Below are positions 31,432 through 35,408 of a stretch of 35,408 nt of DNA, piece by piece. Location: contig JBNGIS010021222.1 of the NCBI GenBank assembly GCA_049999725.1, positions 1 to 35,408 on the forward strand. Reading direction: 5' to 3'. How positions within the stretch are numbered: position 1 is the first letter of the stretch; every line of letters starts with the position of its first letter. The DNA is from Haplomitrium mnioides (lineage: Eukaryota > Marchantiophyta > Haplomitriopsida > Calobryales). Below the pieces are notes generated by a model that saw only the letters and a program-made list of their open reading frames with translations, was not told the DNA's origin and did not search any database. The position numbers and the translations under genes were made by a program.

Positions 31432-31439
31432 ACTTATAA
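31432..31439 (+). promoter_or_regulatory. TATA-like box in X LTR copy 2
   Basis: CTTATAAG lies about 130 bp downstream of the tandem repeat array. The position fits a core promoter downstream of an enhancer-like repeat, but no transcription start is visible. Confidence 0.3.
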
Positions 31440-32768
31440 GCATTCTGCAAATAGATGGGACAGGTGTCGCCACGTTCGGAGCTGAGCCTAACGAGAATAA
31501 CGACCTTTCAAACGGGAAGGATTCGTATGGGCAGAAGCTTGGGGGGTATACATTGACGGGCTTCGAGTTTGATTGGGTTGGTATGCAAGTAAGCTAGAGA
31601 TGTGCAGGCAATCTATGGACAAGAAGACGCAACGACGTAAAGCAGAAAGGGGTTCCAGTGAGAATTTACATGGAGCGAGTGTACTTACGCAGGGGGCTAG
31701 CAGGGGTGGAGGTGGACTAGAGGGGCGTTGAGAATTCCTGGGCGAGAAGCTCTAGAGGCTCGGGGGATCTAGGTGAACTCATCCATGCGGGTGGACTTGT
31801 AACGGAGGTGAATCGATACGGGAAATTTGAAGGGGATCCTGTTTGTTGAGAATTCAAGAGAGGCTAAAAAGGGGGATCTTGGGGTCATCTATGCATCATC
31901 TCTGCAAGAACATCAAACCCATAAGTGTTTGGAGTGCACTCTAGTGTAATCTTTCAAGTGGAACTGAGAAGAGGGTAGTTGCATTAGTGACCGCGCACTA
32001 CGGAGAAGACTTGTTCAAGGCTCAGAGGTGGAGTGAGCTACCATCAGTTGGGAGGATTGTCTTCCAGAGGTGGAAGTAAAAGAAATCCTCTTTCGAGCCT
32101 AAGGAAGTAAATCCATGGCTTCTCGCGAGGGAAGTTGAAAAACTATCTGGAAGAAGGGTGTGTGCTTGGGAGAGAAAAGGAAGATTGAGGTGGTAAATTG
32201 AGGAATGGAGGAGTCTGCTAGGGAGATCAGTCCCAGTGGTCTTGTGAGGCCTATGATTTGGTGAGGTGCAATGCATGTGTGTGTGTTTGTAATTGTATCT
32301 GAGTGTATTTAGTTAGATTTGAATTTTGTTATATTGTGTAACAAACATTTAAGACTAGAAGTAGGCAGGAATTCTATTTGTTCAGACCCGATGATAACCC
32401 TGAGAGGGGGAGTCAAGTCCCTTGTCATTGTTTTGTAACACAAAGGTCATTGCATTCTGCTTCTGAAGTGTATACAAGGTGATTGGGTCCAGATTTGGGA
32501 CCCCTGAATTACATTAAAGATTACCACAAAGATACTTGGGTTTATGTGCATGTGTATTCTAACATTGTGGGTGAATGAGCAGATTGGCTACTGATATGAA
32601 TATTGAGGTGAGAAAATGGCTTATAACGTAAAGAGAGATTTCTTAAAGCCCCAAATTTATAACTGGATAGGGGCCATCTCACAAAAAAACCTTATTCCCC
32701 TGTTTTTGTCCTCCTTTGCCTTCCAAGTGGCAATTGTGAAGGTTAAGGCCTGAAGGAGGGGAGCGACA

Positions 32769-32924
32769 TAAGTTTTTGGCGCTAGAAGGGGGGAAAAAGG
32801 TTTGCAGAAAGCTTGAGACCAACCTCAGGTCAAGATATCACTTTGTGCACCAAGGAACGATAGTCAAATTGTGAAGGAGAATTTCGAGAAACCGAGCAAC
32901 TGGTTGTGAGTTTGTTAAGGAAGA
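32769..32924 (+). other. X primer-binding site and leader, copy 2
   Basis: The motif TGGCGCTAGAAGG (32777-32789), followed by GGGG, lies nine bases after the LTR end, where a primer site is expected. I cannot name the matching tRNA with certainty. The same motif, variably mutated, occurs at 17271 and 27955. The leader runs to the gag ATG at 32925. Confidence 0.6.
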
Positions 32925-34358
32925 GTGGAGGAAGGCATCGATTTGCGGGTGGAATTGTCTTTGCCCAGTGATGGGATGGCAAACCTTGCGCCCCTGTTTG
33001 GATTGAAGGGTAGATTTAAATACAAATCCTTTAAGAGATGTTTGAAGGATGACCCCAATGTCTGGCTTGATGATCTGGAGAACACCATGGCAACCAATGG
33101 AGAAAGCCATGTAAAAATTGGGATTCTGCTAGCGGTCCTAAAGGGAGAAGCCCAACCATGGTACACGGATTTGCCCAACAACGTCAAGAGGGACTCAAGA
33201 GCCTTCAAAGTTGCATTCATTGTGGAGTTCAGGGGGATCAGGGAGGAGACAGAGGCACTGATCAAAATAGGTCAGCTAAGGATGAGGAAGAAAGAGTCTA
33301 TAAGGAAATTCCTCCAAAGATTTAAGAAGATGGTGCAAAAGCTGAACCCGCCAGCTATAGATGGGATGCTCACGATGTGGTTCCTGGCAGCTTTGCCTAG
33401 GGGATTTGGGACATGGGTGAGACAAACGGATCTGAAAACTATAGAGGAGCCGGTCAATGCAACTCGCTTCCATGAAAAAGCTGCAATCACGAGCTTCCGT
33501 AGAAAAGCAAGAGCCAAGTGTGAGTCTTATGACTCTTCGGACACTTCGGATAGCGGAGAGGAGACGGATGAAAGTTTCACGTCCTCCTCAGAGAGCGAGG
33601 GGGACTCGAACAACAACAGCTCCGAGGAGGATCAGTCATCCCGGAAGAAGAAGAAGAGGAAAGATTTGAAGAAGAAGAAGCATGCCAAGGAGAGAGAAGT
33701 GCATCAGCGCAAGAGGGCCAGCAAAGGAAAATACTGAAGAAGTGAACCCAAACCCGAGACAAGCAAGAAGCAAGGAGGGAGGGATCAGATTGAGGAGTTG
33801 AGCGCCAAAATGAAGGCAATGAATATCCTCCTGGCAGGAATCAAACCGGAAGGCCGACCACTACTCACCAGGCAAGTCGGAGTGTGGTGTGTGAGATGCA
33901 ACAAGCACGGCCACTCCCCTCAGGAACGCCTAGCAGAAAATAATGCAGTACACTATGTGCGAAAGGAGGTACCAGAGTATGTGAGGGAGGAAGTGGAGTA
34001 TGTGATGAAAGAGGCCTCTCAGATAGTATATTAGATTAGTGGGGGGCCTCACACCATGCACACCAGGCCTACAGGATGGAGCGGAGGGCCAGGAAATCAG
34101 TGGGTTGCCAATCGGCCACCTTGGACAACAATCATGGTATGCTAGAATTGTGGCCAGCCAAGCCACATTTCCTCTAAGTGTCTGGAGCCACGGAAGAGCG
34201 GTTACGGCCAACCGCCTGCCTTATGCTTCCAGTGCAAGAAGGAGAGGCATGTGGCAGTCAATTGCCCACTTAGCCAAAGGCCCGATGCATCCCCCGACCC
34301 ATGCACAAATCCCCCTCCCCCTGCAATTGTCAATCTCATAGCCTTGGAAAAAGAGGAG
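32925..34358 (+). pseudogene. gag: X-family gag, copy 2 (three stops, frame intact)
   Basis: From the ATG at 32925 the same frame is open for 270 codons: FKYKSFKRCLKDD, VWLDDLENTM, VKIGILLAVLKGEAQPWY and RKFLQRFKKMVQKLNPPA, then an acidic Ser-rich stretch and a Lys-rich tract. The frame is kept over 1,434 bp with only three stops (33735, 34032 and 34143). Zinc knuckle 1 is at 33888-33929 (last Cys is Arg). Knuckle 2 is at 34140-34181 (a stop as second codon). Knuckle 3 is at 34224-34265 (complete). It is cut at 34358 by copia D. Copy 1 is clearly homologous but more damaged. This is a Retrotrans_gag-type protein. What would follow gag is not visible. Confidence 0.85.
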
Positions 34359-34626
34359 TGTTGTAAAACAAAGGCCATTAGCTCATGTATACAAGGTGAG
34401 GAATGTAGCAACAATCAATCATATGAATAATCTTCAATCTTCTTCTCCTTCTCTTCTCTCTCTTCTCTCTCTTCTCTCATGTAATAATCTTCTTACAAAG
34501 TACAAAGGATTTACTATGTGCTAATCTTATAGGATTAGCACTAACCCTAATACTAATACTAATACTCTAATCATAGGTTAAAGACTAATCATCTATTAGT
34601 CTAACCATCTTACTACATGCATTACA
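34359..34626 (-). repeat. Copia D 3' LTR
   Basis: On the minus strand it starts TGTAATGCATG right after the polypurine tract and ends ...ACAACA at 34359. It contains a GA-rich tract (CT-rich on plus, about 34440-34478) and a short AGTATT repeat (34548-34570), features seen in other small plant copia LTRs. Confidence 0.85.
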
Positions 34627-34637
34627 ATACTCCCCCT
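34627..34637 (-). other. Copia D polypurine tract
   Basis: On the minus strand AAGGGGGAGTA(T) directly precedes the LTR start. AAGGGGGAGT is the classic plant copia plus-strand primer. Confidence 0.9.
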
Positions 34638-35003
34638 TGATTATAACATGGGGAATGTTGTAGTCACACGTAAGATGAATATACAACCTATGATAGAAAT
34701 ATCACCAACACTCCAAATAAATCTATATGCAATATAAAAGGTGTTGCCTCATTAAAACCCTCTCATACTCCAACGAGGGAAAGAGTACAACCACCATTTA
34801 TAGATGGATATAGAAGTCATATAGTGACCGAAAGAAAATAATAATAATGATAAGAAAATCGGCTATAGGCCAAATCAATGAATCTGAGAATAATAATGAT
34901 ATGATACTGAGAAAAGAATAACATGAGCAGTAAATAGAGTATAAAGAAAGGTCAAAGATAATAATAATAATTCAACAATATAAGAAAAGAATAGTCGATG
35001 AAG

Positions 35004-35408
35004 TCATGATAATAAAGTCGATAATCTCCGTAAACCAAGTAGATGACAAAAATGCTGATGCAGTGTCGGAGGTAAAGCCTTAGTAAATATGCCGGCAATA
35101 TTCTTCTTACTGGAGATAATCTGCATAGAAATAGTGTCATCATTCTGCTCATGAGTGAAGAAAAACTTTGGAGCGATGTGTTTTATGCGGTCTCCTTTAA
35201 TAAATCCCTGTGAAACCTGTTGTATGCATGCCAAGTTGTCTTCAAAAATAACAGTAGGATCAGATATACAAGGCAAACCACAATGTAAGTAAACATGATC
35301 AAGCATCCTCCGTAGGTATATGCACTCCCTACTAGCTTCATACAAAGCAATGATCTCTGCATGGTTTGAGGATGTACAAGTCAAAGTTTGTTTTGTACTT
35401 TTCCATGA
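35004..35408 (-). CDS. pol: Copia D RNase H C-terminal part (partial)
   Basis: RNase H removes the RNA template during cDNA synthesis in the cytoplasmic particle. The open frame runs from the window edge to a stop at 35004-35006, about 134 codons. It contains SWKSTKQT, SSNHAEIIALYEASRECIYL with the catalytic Glu, and VIFEDNLACI with the catalytic Asp. It ends with RIKHIAPKFFF and IFTKALPPTLHQ, the normal end of copia pol. No stop or frameshift is present. The 5' part of pol is outside the window, so activity of the whole element cannot be judged. Confidence 0.92.
   Translation of the reverse strand, partial: SWKSTKQTLTCTSSNHAEIIALYEASRECIYLRRMLDHVYLHCGLPCISDPTVIFEDNLACIQQVSQGFIKGDRIKHIAPKFFFTHEQNDDTISMQIISSKKNIAGIFTKALPPTLHQHFCHLLGLRRLSTLLS

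Larger units (their letters stand above)
30122..32768 (+). repeat. Long GC-rich LTR of family X (copy 2)
   Basis: The 3' end is supported by GACA at 32765-32768 followed by the primer-site motif TGGCGCTAGAAGG. The 5' start at TG 30122 after a purine tract is tentative. The length would be about 2.65 kb. The first 1.8 kb is rich in CpG and includes two nested tandem arrays (30605-30698 and 30707-31310). A TATA-like CTTATAAG lies at about 31432-31439. Similarity to 15216-17261 covers the array and about 1.5 kb downstream. It has no credible coding content: open frames at 30627-31414 arise because the 123-bp unit is a multiple of three. Confidence 0.65.
34359..35408 (-). mobile_element. Ty1/copia element D, 3' end, continuing beyond window
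   Basis: On the minus strand, reading in from the window edge: the RNase H C-terminus (35408-35004), a non-coding stretch with AAT/AATGAT-type short repeats (34638-35003), a polypurine tract (34627-34637) and a 268-bp 3' LTR (34359-34626). The element interrupts the X gag. The left flank is AGGAG (34354-34358), but the partner target duplication is outside the window. The open frame without stops makes D the least damaged element here. Confidence 0.9.

Noticed and set aside
32272-32290. GT-rich microsatellite in X LTR copy 2
   Set aside because: Only about five GT units. Too short to be noteworthy beyond the LTR annotation.
34039-34341. 100-codon plus-strand open frame
   Set aside because: It is out of frame with the X gag, whose zinc knuckles 2 and 3 are encoded in the other frame over the same bases.
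1-35408. CRISPR array, tRNA, rRNA or functional host gene
   Set aside because: No regularly spaced identical short repeats with unique spacers and no recognised tRNA arms or rRNA. Every sizeable coding match is to an LTR retrotransposon domain.

Overview
The window looks like plant nuclear DNA, probably from a seed plant with a large genome. It is AT-rich, has no recognisable host gene, and is built almost entirely from decayed LTR retrotransposons inserted into one another. The organism call is inference: chromodomain-bearing Ty3/gypsy elements, Ty1/copia elements primed by initiator-Met-tRNA-like sites, and heavily mutated old copies that have not been removed are typical of plants. Slow removal would fit a gymnosperm, but nothing here proves it.

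Left part (1-2514): no gene recognised. There are two short coding-like stretches near 1051-1493 and a cluster of perfect palindromes near 1643-1710.

Nest 1 (2515-11821): a plus-strand copia element (called A) with 5' LTR, primer site, gag, protease remnant and integrase is split at 5094 by a minus-strand gypsy element (B, 5095-9940). A 5-bp target duplication flanks B, and A then resumes with the rest of integrase, reverse transcriptase and RNase H. A ends abruptly in RNase H at about 11821, next to a gag-protease fragment of another copia family (11822-12460). Decayed DNA and a gypsy protease fragment (14361-14705) follow.

Nest 2 (15216-34358): the oldest host layer is a family called X here. 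A long, worn LTR (15216-17261) and its leader are split by a plus-strand chromodomain gypsy element G (17357-27885, same family as B). G is split within pol by a minus-strand gypsy element H (20569-26128). H carries an additional, oppositely oriented copy of its own LTR (22421-23542). After G, X continues with a gag gene (27970-29997) with three zinc-knuckle remnants and no pol. Then come a second long, GC-rich X LTR (30122-32768) with tandem repeats carrying ACGTGGC boxes, a second primer site, and a second gag (32925-34358) whose frame is open apart from three stops.

Right edge (34359-35408): a minus-strand copia element D interrupts the second X gag. Its 3' LTR, polypurine tract and an uninterrupted RNase H C-terminus are visible, making it the best-preserved element here. 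It continues beyond the window.

Apart from possibly D, every coding region is broken, so no genes are working together. The window is a layered insertion record. The points most worth a second look are the LTR-gag-LTR-gag arrangement of the pol-less X family, the promoter-like tandem repeats in its LTR, and the long inverted LTR repeat inside H.
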